Notes: generated by a model from the sequence alone, not told the origin. Shown: positions 1 through 8,235, numbered from the stretch's first letter. The stretch: DNA of 47,197 nucleotides from Psychrobacter urativorans (GCF_904846675.1 NZ_CAJHBT010000022.1:1-47197); one strand, 5' to 3'. A program made the numbers and translations.

Positions 1-1
1 C

Positions 2-58
2 AGTTATGAAGCTGCTGTGATTCTAGCCTGTGTCTTTATTTGGCTGCCGCTGATTTGA
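2..58 (+). CDS. possible C-terminal end of a membrane protein (partial, enters from left edge)
   Basis: An open frame enters from the left edge and ends at TGA 56-58. Its last 18 residues are strongly hydrophobic (…VILACVFIWLPLI), like a final transmembrane helix. The visible piece is too short to assign a family; a multi-helix transporter such as an EamA/RarD-type protein would fit but cannot be shown. No terminator hairpin follows. The rest of 59-192 holds nothing I recognise. Confidence 0.3.
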   Translation, partial: SYEAAVILACVFIWLPLI

Positions 59-192
59 ATTCTATACAGACCCTAGTAGTTATCAAGCCTAAGAAAACGA
101 TTAAATCAAAAAACTTTCCAACTCTACAAAGAAATACTGGAAAGCCTTTCTTAAGTCTATATTTTAAACATTAAGCTATTTTTAAAAAAATA

Positions 193-1815
193 TCACGCAG
201 AAGCAACATGCTCAGCCTTAATCTGGTCGGCAATTTTTTCAGCAATAGCGATGGTTGGGGCATTGGTATTGGCACTGTTTAGCGTGGGTATAATCGAGGC
301 ATCGACCACCCGCAATCCATCAACGCCTCTGACTTTAAGATCTAAGTCAACGACCGACAGACTATCTGAACCCATACGACACGTGCCTATTGGATGATAG
401 ATGGTGTCCGACTTATTGCGTATATAACCCAATAAACCGTCCTTTTCAATATAAGGTGCCGCATAGTCCTTGGTAATATACTTTGCAATGGGTGCTTCTT
501 GCATAATCGCGCGGGTGCGCTCTGCACCTGCCAGCATATAGTCAACATCTTTTGGATGCGACAAATAGTTAGGATCAATTAGTGGTGGCGCGCTTGGGTC
601 AGTAGATGACAGTTTGACCGTACCTCGACTTTCAGGTCGCAGGTAACAACTGTGAATGGAGATGGCATAGCCCCATTTAAGCTCACGTCCGTGATTAATG
701 ACCCGAGAGATCACAAAGTGTAGCTGGGTATCTGGCCAATCTTTTAAGGCTTCTTCCTTAGCACTAAAAAAAGCTCCGGCTTCAGCAAAGTTGGTTGTCA
801 GCAATCCTGTACCGTCTTTTCTCCACTCGTTCGAAGCTTTGATCAAATTACCGGCTGCAGTAAAGCCAACTCCGAACACATCCTTGGTATTCACCTCGTA
901 ATCAAAGACCACGTCAAGGTGATCCTGCAAGTTTTCACCCACATTCGGCGAATCATAGACAACCTCAATGCCATGTTCTTGCAAGTGTGCTTTAGGACCA
1001 ATACCTGAGAGCATCAATATCTTAGGTGAGCCAAACGTCCCCGCACATAAGACAACTTCTGAACGGGCTTTGATAGTGTATTCTTCTTCGTGCTTATGGT
1101 AGATCACGCTGGTTGCGCGTTTATTCTCTATTAAGACACGTGACACCTTTGCATCCGTAACAATAGTGAGATTGGAGCGATCTTCCACAGGATGTAGATA
1201 GGCGGCAGCCACTGAGCAACGTTGCCCTTGTTTGTCACCATGAAAGTGGCTGACTTGATACAGAGCTGCACCGTCTTGCTTGGCACCATTAAAGTCGTCA
1301 TTACGATCAAGCCCATTGGCGACGCATGCATCAACAAAAACACTAGAGATAGGACGGGGACTGATCAGTTCAGTGACATGCAAAGGTCCGCTATCTCCGT
1401 GATAGTCATCTGCGCCGCGACTGTTGTTTTCTGATTTTTTAAAATAAGGCAATAACTGCTCATACCCCCAGCCATCACAACCCTGATCGACCCAGCGGTC
1501 ATAATCTTTTGCACTTCCACGAGTATAGATCATCGCATTAATAGCTGATGAGCCGCCCAGACACTGTCCACGAGGCTGATAGCCGAGGCGATTGTTGAGG
1601 TGGGTTTGCGGTACAGTGTTAAAGCACCAGTTATTTATTTTAATCGGTTTATCACGCATCATCATAATGACGGCTGCAGGAAGACGCACCGCGAGACTTT
1701 TGCCGTCGCCGCCGAATTCTAGTAGACAGACATTAATATTGCGATCTTCTGACAAGCGTGCTGCCAAAACGCAGCCTGCAGACCCGCCGCCAACGATAAC
1801 ATAATCAAATTCCAT
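193..1815 (-). CDS. GMC-family FAD-dependent alcohol/choline dehydrogenase
   Basis: A 540-aa glucose-methanol-choline oxidoreductase, of normal length for BetA/AlkJ-type enzymes (about 530-560 aa). The N-terminus carries the Rossmann FAD motif VGGGSAG (residues 8-14) followed by Glu33 in LLEFGG, which binds the ADP ribose. A GMC signature is visible in PRGQCLGGSSAINAM. The C-terminus has the active-site segment YHPIGTCRMG with the catalytic His at about 474, and NSANTNAPT at about 513, which supplies the second active-site residue. The family oxidises primary alcohols or choline to aldehydes and passes electrons to a respiratory acceptor. Next to it are no betB or betI genes, so an alcohol dehydrogenase role is as likely as choline dehydrogenase. 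It is transcribed alone, divergently from the DUF606 pair. Confidence 0.9.
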   Translation of the reverse strand: MEFDYVIVGGGSAGCVLAARLSEDRNINVCLLEFGGDGKSLAVRLPAAVIMMMRDKPIKINNWCFNTVPQTHLNNRLGYQPRGQCLGGSSAINAMIYTRGSAKDYDRWVDQGCDGWGYEQLLPYFKKSENNSRGADDYHGDSGPLHVTELISPRPISSVFVDACVANGLDRNDDFNGAKQDGAALYQVSHFHGDKQGQRCSVAAAYLHPVEDRSNLTIVTDAKVSRVLIENKRATSVIYHKHEEEYTIKARSEVVLCAGTFGSPKILMLSGIGPKAHLQEHGIEVVYDSPNVGENLQDHLDVVFDYEVNTKDVFGVGFTAAGNLIKASNEWRKDGTGLLTTNFAEAGAFFSAKEEALKDWPDTQLHFVISRVINHGRELKWGYAISIHSCYLRPESRGTVKLSSTDPSAPPLIDPNYLSHPKDVDYMLAGAERTRAIMQEAPIAKYITKDYAAPYIEKDGLLGYIRNKSDTIYHPIGTCRMGSDSLSVVDLDLKVRGVDGLRVVDASIIPTLNSANTNAPTIAIAEKIADQIKAEHVASA

Positions 1816-1872
1816 ACTTAAATAGCTCCCTGCTGATAAATAGTATCAATTCAATGACACGCTACTATCATC

Positions 1873-1917
1873 CTTGATAGTGATATTCTTAATAGCGACA
1901 TTCTTGATAGTAATGTT
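1873..1917. repeat. three imperfect 15-bp tandem repeats
   Basis: Three consecutive 15-mers, CTTGATAGTGATATT, CTTAATAGCGACATT and CTTGATAGTAATGTT, lie about 60-100 bp upstream of the GMC oxidoreductase start, in the divergent intergenic region. They differ from one another by a few bases. A regulatory role is possible, but nothing in the sequence proves it. The rest of 1816-2090 holds no gene I can support. Confidence 0.5.
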
Positions 1918-2090
1918 GGACTCAGATGAATTGTCTCAACTCTTAATTAACTATAGCAGAAGTCATCAAATATATTTGCTTAATTGAGAAAATATATAAC
2001 AGTCGTTCGTCGTAAGAAAATAGATGTCGTAGCTCTCTGAATCTCATTACAAAACCTAATTAAGCAATATTTCTTTGTTAACCTATACAG

Positions 2091-2119
2091 TTGCTTACAC
2101 GTAAGCATAACCATACAAT
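2091..2119 (+). promoter_or_regulatory. promoter with embedded palindrome upstream of the DUF606 pair
   Basis: TTGCTT (2091-2096), a 17-bp spacer and TACAAT (2114-2119) form a plausible sigma-70 promoter. The -35 is weak and the -10 matches 5 of 6. A near-perfect palindrome, TGCTTAC-AC-GTAAGCA (2092-2107), starts within the -35 and fills most of the spacer. That is where a repressor dimer would block the polymerase. The regulator is unknown. Confidence 0.5.
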
Positions 2120-2158
2120 GTGGGCTTTAAAATCTAAAGGAAAACCAGAAGGATAGCT

Positions 2159-2602
2159 ATGAAGCAAATCGGAATGTTGTTATTCGTAGTATTGGGAGGC
2201 ATGGCGCTAGCGCTAGAAGCAGCATTTTTGGGACCATTAGGAGAGAGCATTGGTCGACTATCGGCGTCTTTATCCATATTTCTGATTGGTATTATCGTCT
2301 TTAGTCTGGCGATGATAACACTGAGAGTCGCAGGTAAACGCAACTATCTATCCACGCTACCTAAGCAGCCACGCTGGCTATTGACTGGTGGCCTCGTTGG
2401 TTTTATTTATACTATAGTGCTCACTATTACCACACCTTTAGTAGGCGTTGGCACAACTATGGTAGGCATTTTATGCGGTCAAATCACCGCCAGTCTTGCC
2501 ATTGATCATTTTGGTATTTTGGGTAGCAAGCGCCGCGCCATTGATGTCTATCGGGTGTTGGCATTATTGCTGATTTTGATTGCCCTTTGGCTGATTTATT
2601 AA
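2159..2602 (+). CDS. DMT-superfamily small membrane protein (DUF606/YdcZ type), first of pair
   Basis: A 147-aa, very hydrophobic protein with about five predicted transmembrane helices and no large soluble region. Its length and pattern match the DUF606 (YdcZ) branch of the drug/metabolite transporter superfamily, whose members are half-size and are often encoded as adjacent pairs. The start at 2159 has a good ribosome site (AAGGA, 5 nt upstream). A second gene of the same family starts 24 bp after the stop, so the two are likely co-transcribed and may work as a heteromer. The substrate is unknown. The shared motif VDHFGLFG / IDHFGILG near each C-terminus marks the pair as paralogues. Confidence 0.8.
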   Translation: MKQIGMLLFVVLGGMALALEAAFLGPLGESIGRLSASLSIFLIGIIVFSLAMITLRVAGKRNYLSTLPKQPRWLLTGGLVGFIYTIVLTITTPLVGVGTTMVGILCGQITASLAIDHFGILGSKRRAIDVYRVLALLLILIALWLIY

Positions 2603-2625
2603 GACAGTTTATTAGGAAAGTTGTT

Positions 2626-3081
2626 ATGCTATTGACCCTCGTGTTTCCATTATTACTGCTAGGCGGTATGGCCATCGCGGCGCAGTCTTCCATCAATGGT
2701 GCGCTCAGCATCCGTACCGATGTCGTGACTACCGCTTGGCTGGCCAACGTTGTTGCTGCTGTTATTTTATTGATATTGGTGGTGTTTTTTGAGCCGCCGC
2801 AGACAGCTACCATGTTTAGTGTGCCGACATGGCAATTAGCAGGCGCGCTGTTTGGCGCTTTCTCCATGGTGGCTATCGTGATTGGAGTGCCACGTATTGG
2901 TACGGCGGCAACCATCGTTGCTGTCATCGCCGGACAAATCATCACGGGGCTGTTAGTTGACCATTTTGGCTTGTTTGGCAATACGCAACTAACGCTAGAC
3001 TATAAGCGAATGGCGGCTATCGCCCTACTCGCTGGTGCATTATATTTAATTTACTTGAGTAATGTGCGTGGGAAGATTTGA
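2626..3081 (+). CDS. DMT-superfamily small membrane protein (DUF606/YdcZ type), second of pair
   Basis: A 151-aa protein with about five transmembrane helices, paralogous to the gene just upstream (compare GQIITGLLVDHFGLFG here with GQITASLAIDHFGILG there). I place the start at ATG 2626, because AGGAAAG lies at the correct distance. An in-frame TTG at 2587 would overlap the previous gene and add 13 residues with no ribosome site. Probable inner-membrane transporter component of unknown substrate, working with its neighbour. A 9-bp AT-rich inverted repeat follows the stop. Confidence 0.8.
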   Translation: MLLTLVFPLLLLGGMAIAAQSSINGALSIRTDVVTTAWLANVVAAVILLILVVFFEPPQTATMFSVPTWQLAGALFGAFSMVAIVIGVPRIGTAATIVAVIAGQIITGLLVDHFGLFGNTQLTLDYKRMAAIALLAGALYLIYLSNVRGKI

Positions 3082-3088
3082 GTTGATG

Positions 3089-3121
3089 TAATAAATAAAA
3101 AGCTGAGTAAAATATTTATTA
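3089..3121. terminator. AT-rich inverted repeat between convergent genes
   Basis: TAATAAATA (3089-3097) and TATTTATTA (3113-3121) are perfect 9-bp complements around a 15-nt loop, just after the DUF606 pair and before the end of the opposing gene. The stem has no G or C, and no T-run follows, so it would be a weak terminator. Confidence 0.3.
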
Positions 3122-3167
3122 GGACGTAAATTTTGCTATAACGCTAAATACTCTATGCTTGCTAAAG

Positions 3168-3764
3168 CTATTTAATAAGTAATTTCTGTAACAATTGCTG
3201 TTTAGTAACCTCGCCATGCATTAATCCAGTTTCATCTTCAAAAATATCTATCGCATGATTTAACAGCAATCTTACATCATCAAGTAGTACTTTCAATTCG
3301 TATATATTAATAGTATCCATCCAACTAAAGTTTTTGTCCTTATTGTTGTTGTGAGAATATCGAAAACTAACGGCATAGCTATCTACCTCACTTAACTTAT
3401 CAATCAGTTTTGATAAACTAGACAATAAATTTGTGTCATCAATTTTAATATTAAATTTTTTCTTTGTGAGCAGCCAATGTTCTTTAAATGCATTAGCTAA
3501 TGAGCTTAGCGTATGTACTGGCTTACCAACCATGCTCTTCGACCCTGAAAACTCATGAAAATACTCAATGTTATATTTTAGAATAAGTTCGAGATAATGA
3601 CGCATTGAATAAAGTAAAGGTAGAGCGATAGTATCTACAGGAACGTTTGAGTCATACAGTATTTCAAACGATGTATAATATTGCATTGCATAAACAAAGT
3701 TATTGTTTGATGACATACCTATATGGCTGTATCTTCTCGCTTGTTCCCACCAAGTATTTTTCAT
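3168..3764 (-). CDS. hypothetical protein, mostly helical, possible HEPN-like
   Basis: A 198-aa protein I do not recognise. It looks soluble and helical. The segment LLYSMRHYLELILKYNIEYF (about residues 50-69) resembles the helix that precedes the active site in some HEPN-type proteins, and FRYSHNNN (about 134-141) offers an Arg-x2-His pair, but neither is a diagnostic match. The base composition is more AT-rich than the neighbouring metabolic genes, which suggests acquisition. A possible 39-aa membrane peptide is encoded 64 bp upstream on the same strand, and beyond that lies an unusual hairpin-rich stretch. A defence or mobile-element role is only a guess. Confidence 0.6.
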   Translation of the reverse strand: MKNTWWEQARRYSHIGMSSNNNFVYAMQYYTSFEILYDSNVPVDTIALPLLYSMRHYLELILKYNIEYFHEFSGSKSMVGKPVHTLSSLANAFKEHWLLTKKKFNIKIDDTNLLSSLSKLIDKLSEVDSYAVSFRYSHNNNKDKNFSWMDTINIYELKVLLDDVRLLLNHAIDIFEDETGLMHGEVTKQQLLQKLLIK

Positions 3765-3828
3765 GCTTATATTCCAACTATATATTTGATGCCTATGATG
3801 CCAACTGCCGCTGACACCATAGGACTTT

Positions 3829-3948
3829 TCAAAGATTGAAATAAATCATAGCAACCGTAAGCACAAGTCCACTTATGGCAGTAATTATTGCTGCTACGTT
3901 TACCTTTATCTCTATGTTGGTTGAAATTTTCATGGTTTTTGCATCCAT
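3829..3948 (-). CDS. possible 39-aa single-pass membrane peptide
   Basis: An ATG at 3948 opens a 39-codon frame. After a polar start, it encodes one clear transmembrane stretch (AAIITAISGLVLTVAMIYF), ending at a stop at 3829. A second in-frame ATG lies five codons in. No strong ribosome site is visible before either. It lies 64 bp upstream of the 198-aa gene on the same strand and could be co-transcribed. The opposite strand carries an alternative 73-codon frame over the same bases. I prefer the minus-strand reading because of its strand and hydrophobic pattern. Confidence 0.35.
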   Translation of the reverse strand: MDAKTMKISTNIEIKVNVAAIITAISGLVLTVAMIYFNL

Positions 3949-3967
3949 CAAAACGACTCAACCGGTT

Positions 3968-4153
3968 GAATCATTAAAGATTCGCATTTATATACCGCGT
4001 TGCCACGCGGTTGGGCTTACTTTGACTAGTATAAGCTTACCCGTTCGGACGATTTCTGCTGGTACAACCAGCCCAAATTTCGAGCTACTGCTCTAAATAA
4101 GAAGTCGCCCTTTAGCCGCTTATCAAGCGACATTCGGAGTTGATGGCTCCGAA
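3968..4153. other. cluster of closely spaced hairpins, possible structured RNA
   Basis: Seven short inverted repeats are packed into 186 bp: GAATC/GATTC (3968-3983), ACCGCG/CGCGGT (3994-4011), GCTTA/TAAGC (4015-4036), CGT-TCGG-ACG (4042-4051), GCTGGT/ACCAGC (4058-4072), GTCGC/GCGAC (4104-4131) and TTCGGAG/CTCCGAA (4133-4153). A competing long-range pair, TTGGGCT/AGCCCAA (4011-4017 with 4070-4076), would enclose two of them. No convincing protein is encoded here. The density suggests a folded RNA or a recombination/replication site. The family and strand cannot be determined by eye. Confidence 0.4.
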
Positions 4154-4219
4154 ACCTTTAAAAATATAATTACTAGATAATATACACGTTATTGGAGTGG
4201 AAAACACTATCCAAAGCCT

Positions 4220-4247
4220 TATATGTTGAAAGCAGGTGGAACATATA
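4220..4247. repeat. 8-bp inverted repeat
   Basis: TATATGTT and AACATATA are perfect complements separated by 12 bp. The repeat lies in the gene-free stretch 3949-4366, downstream of the hairpin cluster. A further perfect pair, AGATAATG/CATTATCT, lies nearby at about 4325-4357, just beyond the end of the BCCT gene. Function unknown. Confidence 0.4.
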
Positions 4248-4366
4248 ACTATAATCAAAAACACAACTTAAAAATCTAAATAACTCACGCTGCAACACGG
4301 CTATTTAGCCCCGCCTAGCTGAGTAGATAATGGCGGAACTGGCTCCTCATTATCTATACAACCTTA

Positions 4367-6634
4367 TTAATCCTTACCTGCTATCGGAGTTGCCAGCGTT
4401 AACTCAGCATCACTCTCCGTAGGAGTAGTCAAAAAGGTTAAATAAGCTTCATATTGCTCAAGCACATCATCAATGACTTGCTGCTTGGTTAACCCCGTCA
4501 AATCATAACCGCCCGAACCTGTCTGCGTGGTCACTTCAAGTCGATAGTAGACATCGGTATCAGCCGCCATTTTGCCACTAAAGGTAGGCGACGGAGTCTC
4601 AACCATAGAGACCTGATAATAAAAGTCATCCATGGCAGCCGTCGACAATCGCAGCAACGGCCCCGATGCTTCTAAAATACCTTTATTAGAGCTAGCATTA
4701 GCCGCATTGCGATTGTGGTCGGCGTTGATCCGCTCGACATCGTAACCTTGACGGCGGAACTCATTGGCGACATCGTCAAGCGCTGGGCGTACAGTGCGCT
4801 CAAGGAACCTTATGGACTCGCGCTTTGACGGATAGGTGAGCATTTGTCCCAAGCGCTGCGTCCATGAGCGATCGGGTATATGACCGCCACTTGGTGCAAT
4901 AGAAGGACGACGCAACACCGTGCCTTCACGTTCGGCTCGCTCAATACGTAGCGCCTTATAAAATGAGAACATCACTAGGTAAGCAATAATCGTCACCGGT
5001 AAGGCAAAGATAAGCGTCGCATATTCCATGGTAATCACGCCGCCTGCTAGCAACATCGAGATGGTCAGTACCGCCGTCAATACTGCCCAAAAGATACGCA
5101 GCCACTTAGGCCCATCTTTCGATGGATCTGGAATCGAGGCAGAGAAATTCGACATGACCATCGCGCCTGAGTTGGCACTGGTAATATAAAATAGCAATCC
5201 TGAGAAGGTGGCTAGACCAATTAAGAAAGTCGCACCGGGGAACATTTCCAACAGTGCATACCAACCGCGCTCAGGGCTTTGAACCGCCAGTTCAGCAAAG
5301 GCAGTATTGCCTTGTAATACTTCATAAAGCGCGGAGTTACCGAAGAAGGAAACAATAATAAAGTCACAAAAGACGGGAACGGTAATCGCGGCAATGACAA
5401 ACTCACGTAGCGTACGCCCACGGGAAATACGGGCAAGGAAGACACCAACAAATGGCCCCCAAGCCAGCCAAAATGCCCAAAAGAAGAGCGTCCAACCACC
5501 CATCCATTCACTACTGCCAGGCACATAAGCGAAAGTCTTGAACATGCGGGCAGGTAAGGTTACAAAGAATTGCCCTAAGTTTTCGACCAACGCATTTAAC
5601 AAAAATGCGGTTTGTCCAGCGATGAGAATATAGGCCATCATCGCCACTGCACTCCACAAGTTCAGCTCAGATATCCAGCGAATACCCCGGTCGACGCCTG
5701 AGGTGGTTGCCGCGATGGTCAGGATGACAGCACCCACCACCAGCGCAATCTGTAGCGTCAGCCCTTCCTCAAAACCAAAAATCTTGGAGAAGCCAACGTT
5801 CAGGAGTACCACCCCGATACCCATCGTCGTCGCGACACCAAATACGGTGCCGACTAACGCGATGATACTGATGCCATGACCGACAGGGCCTGTGACGCGT
5901 TTTCCTAATAAGGGATAGAGAGCGGCTCGGATCGACAACGGCATATCCCAGCGATAGGCAAAGTAGCCCATAGCCATGCCAAGTAACGCATATACCGACC
6001 AGCCAGCGATACCATAATGGAACATCGTCCAAACGACTGCATTTTGCATAGCATCGGCGCTTGAGCCCTCACCTGCGGGCGGCGTCAAATACTGTACGAC
6101 AGGGCCAGTCACCGAGAAGAACAGCAAGTCAATACCAACCCCAGCTGCGAATAGCATTGCCACCCAAGTACCCAACTTATACTGCGGGCGCGAATCATCA
6201 GGACCAAGGCGAATATTACCTTCTTTAGAAAATGCCACCCACACTACAAAACCAATGATCAATGCCATCGTAATCACGTAATACCAACCGAGGTTTATTG
6301 ATATCCAGTCAACAACCATTTTCATCGTCATGCGGGCGCCATCGGGCATAAAAATAGCCCATAGGGAGAAGGCGATAATCACTAACGATGAAATGATTAA
6401 CACACTCCAATTAATATGAGCGGTACTGTTCTTAGATAGCTCTTGCGCCCCTTTTTTAAGGTCGCTGCGTGATATAGGTACATTGTCGTCAAGATGATGC
6501 TTAGGCGGACGTTGCGTACCGCCAAATTGACTGCGCTCAAATGGGGGTTGCGGCTTCCCGGTCTGCTCATTTGGCATTTCCGTGTTTTGCTGCGTATCCT
6601 TGGACGATTTGTCGCTTGATGGGTCATTAGTCAT
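4367..6634 (-). CDS. BCCT-family betaine/choline/carnitine transporter
   Basis: A 755-aa inner-membrane transporter of the betaine/choline/carnitine family. After a roughly 70-aa polar, Pro/Gln-rich N-terminal tail come about 12 transmembrane helices, then a cytoplasmic C-terminal domain of about 200 residues, as in BetT-type choline carriers. The family signature is visible as GGWTLFFWAFWLAWGPFVG followed by ISRGRTLREF, with the aromatic residues that form the substrate box. I place the start at ATG 6634: AGGAA lies 8 bp upstream, while the upstream in-frame ATG at 6679 has none. The likely role is uptake of choline or a related osmolyte. In BetT the long C-terminus is linked to osmotic activation. 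No bet synthesis genes adjoin it, so its substrate is inferred. Confidence 0.88.
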   Translation of the reverse strand: MTNDPSSDKSSKDTQQNTEMPNEQTGKPQPPFERSQFGGTQRPPKHHLDDNVPISRSDLKKGAQELSKNSTAHINWSVLIISSLVIIAFSLWAIFMPDGARMTMKMVVDWISINLGWYYVITMALIIGFVVWVAFSKEGNIRLGPDDSRPQYKLGTWVAMLFAAGVGIDLLFFSVTGPVVQYLTPPAGEGSSADAMQNAVVWTMFHYGIAGWSVYALLGMAMGYFAYRWDMPLSIRAALYPLLGKRVTGPVGHGISIIALVGTVFGVATTMGIGVVLLNVGFSKIFGFEEGLTLQIALVVGAVILTIAATTSGVDRGIRWISELNLWSAVAMMAYILIAGQTAFLLNALVENLGQFFVTLPARMFKTFAYVPGSSEWMGGWTLFFWAFWLAWGPFVGVFLARISRGRTLREFVIAAITVPVFCDFIIVSFFGNSALYEVLQGNTAFAELAVQSPERGWYALLEMFPGATFLIGLATFSGLLFYITSANSGAMVMSNFSASIPDPSKDGPKWLRIFWAVLTAVLTISMLLAGGVITMEYATLIFALPVTIIAYLVMFSFYKALRIERAEREGTVLRRPSIAPSGGHIPDRSWTQRLGQMLTYPSKRESIRFLERTVRPALDDVANEFRRQGYDVERINADHNRNAANASSNKGILEASGPLLRLSTAAMDDFYYQVSMVETPSPTFSGKMAADTDVYYRLEVTTQTGSGGYDLTGLTKQQVIDDVLEQYEAYLTFLTTPTESDAELTLATPIAGKD

Positions 6635-6860
6635 GGGTTTATTCCTTGCATTCAACTCATATTCAATAAGCGAACGCACTTTTATATGTCGTTGTATTTT
6701 TGAGAAAATAGGTGGCGAGCAGTATCATAACATGCTACCTAAAAAACTTATGTTAGCTATAAAAAGTCCATTAGCTGAAAGCCACGGACGCTGTTTGTAA
6801 GTTGGTGATGAGTTTAGTAATTTAGATTTAGTGTAAGGTAGAGATTGGAAAGCAATGCAT

Positions 6861-7253
6861 CTAAGGAAACATTTCTTTAGAGATTTTAGCGCTTATAGTA
6901 AGACCTTTAATTTTTTCATGCCAGTCTTCTGCTGTAGGATGAGGAAGACTATTCAAAACAACTAATTCTTTATCATAATTCTCTTTAAACCTATTGACGA
7001 AATTTGTCGCAACATAACCACACGGTATAATAATAAGCTCATTGTCACCTGACTCTTTGATTACACTTGATAATCGTATAGAGAATTCATTGAAAACGTC
7101 ATCCTCGAATAATTCTTTATTCATCTCCTCTACTTGAACGTTTTTCCCTAAAGTACTTCTAATACTCATTAGCTTATTGACTAGAGATAAATCATCACCC
7201 GATATCCCACAAGGATAGAATTCTTTATTCATGGGCAAAATTGAACAATTCAT
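6861..7253 (-). CDS. hypothetical protein, weak resemblance to the C-terminus of uracil-DNA glycosylase-fold proteins
   Basis: A 130-aa protein I cannot assign. In its second half, a run IIIPCGYVATNFVNRF followed by VLNSLPHPTAEDWHEKI recalls the beta-strand/helix and HPS-type motif of uracil-DNA glycosylase-fold proteins. The usual N-terminal catalytic motif is absent, so it would be a short or truncated relative. The start at 7253 has AGGA three bases upstream, and a perfect TATAAT (complement of 7271-7276) lies just before. It is AT-rich compared with neighbours. The downstream 5' flank (7262-7443) contains decayed coding sequence. Confidence 0.5.
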   Translation of the reverse strand: MNCSILPMNKEFYPCGISGDDLSLVNKLMSIRSTLGKNVQVEEMNKELFEDDVFNEFSIRLSSVIKESGDNELIIIPCGYVATNFVNRFKENYDKELVVLNSLPHPTAEDWHEKIKGLTISAKISKEMFP

Positions 7254-7279
7254 AATTCCTAAAAAATCATATTATAATA

Positions 7280-7443
7280 AGGGGTAGGCATATTTATTGG
7301 TCGTACAGTAGATGATGAGTTCATAATAGACAACCTAATAGTAGCGTTTGTTAAGGAGCATAACCGTCGTAGCAGTGTTATAGAAACATGCGAAAACCTA
7401 CGGATTATAGATAATGCTTGGCAGTGTTATGACGCGACTAAAT
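7280..7443 (+). pseudogene. short orphan C-terminal coding remnant
   Basis: From about 7280 a plus-strand frame runs without a stop to TAA at 7441-7443, reading …IIDNLIVAFVKEHNRR and then …LRIIDNAWQCYDATK. It has no start codon with a ribosome site, and an in-frame TAA lies just upstream. The amino-acid usage looks protein-like, and the end resembles that of a nucleotide-kinase/toxin-type protein, but I cannot name the parent. I read it as the decayed 3' end of a lost gene. Confidence 0.3.
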
Positions 7444-7487
7444 AATTGCGTTATAGTAGTACAAATCCCTCATCATTAGAATAGATT

Positions 7488-8150
7488 ATGTCTCTCTCAA
7501 CCGATTACTCTACATCCCTAGAACAGTCTGATCCAACCCAGCTTGATCTGCCCCAACTTCATTCTGATGCTCGCGCTGTATTAGACTTCTGGTTCGATAA
7601 AGATAACGAGCCGTATTGGTTTGTAGCAGATGACAAGTTTGATAAGCAAATCGCTGATAAGTTTGGCGAGATATGGCGGGCTGCCATTGCAGGTGAATGC
7701 TCACTTTGGCGTCGTACCGAGGGACAGGCAGCTCTTGATACAAATAGTGATAATTCAACTACTGACTTAGCCGGACGTTTAGCGGAGATTATCGTGTTAG
7801 ATCAGTTTTCACGTAATCTCTGTCGTGGACAAGACTCTGCTTTTGCGCAAGATAGTATGGCACTGGTGCTTGCTCAAGAAGCCGTTCATCAGCCTAGATT
7901 TAGCACTTTACCGTGGCAATGGCGTCAGTTTATTATTATGCCGATAATGCATTCCGAATCAGCGGTGATTCATGCACGCTATTTGTCGCTGTTTGAACAA
8001 TTAAACGATTTAAATACGCTGGACTTTGCCTATCAACATCAAGCAATTATTGAACAGTTTGGTCGTTATCCACACCGTAATGCAGCGCTAAATCGAACCT
8101 CAACCGCTGAAGAATTGGCATTTTTACAGCAACCGAACTCGTCATTTTAA
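7488..8150 (+). CDS. DUF924 family protein
   Basis: A 220-aa soluble protein with the landmarks of the DUF924 family (TPR-like helical fold): VLDFWFDKDNEPYWF near residues 30-45, LAEIIVLDQFSRNLCRG at about 97-113, a central QFIIMPIMHSES and the C-terminal FGRYPHRNAALNR. The length is slightly above the usual 180-200 aa because of a polar N-terminal extension of about 25 residues and a short insertion (TNSDNSTT) before the conserved LDQF segment. The biochemical function of the family is not established. It stands alone, convergent with the CAP-domain lipoprotein. Confidence 0.85.
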   Translation: MSLSTDYSTSLEQSDPTQLDLPQLHSDARAVLDFWFDKDNEPYWFVADDKFDKQIADKFGEIWRAAIAGECSLWRRTEGQAALDTNSDNSTTDLAGRLAEIIVLDQFSRNLCRGQDSAFAQDSMALVLAQEAVHQPRFSTLPWQWRQFIIMPIMHSESAVIHARYLSLFEQLNDLNTLDFAYQHQAIIEQFGRYPHRNAALNRTSTAEELAFLQQPNSSF

Positions 8151-8235
8151 ATCTTTTAATAAGCTTTGAAGTAGAGTTACTCTCTATCTATTAATTACCA
8201 CTTTTTAATTAAAGGCTTCTTAACCAAATGCTTTT

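Noticed and set aside
2484..2981. 165-codon minus-strand frame opposite the DUF606 pair
   Set aside because: It is the complement of two clear membrane-protein genes; its composition (Met/Thr/Asn/Ala) is what hydrophobic codons give in antisense.
3956..4076. attC-like boxes (ACTCAAC, GTTGGGC, GCCCAAA) suggesting an integron cassette
   Set aside because: The outer boxes match the consensus only loosely, the internal sequence does not form one long stem with paired L boxes, and the inverted pair GTTGGGC/GCCCAAA runs in the wrong order for attC. No integrase is in the window.
3875..4096. 73-codon plus-strand frame with a hydrophobic start
   Set aside because: No ribosome site. The hydrophobic part is the complement of the minus-strand membrane peptide, and the rest is translated hairpins.
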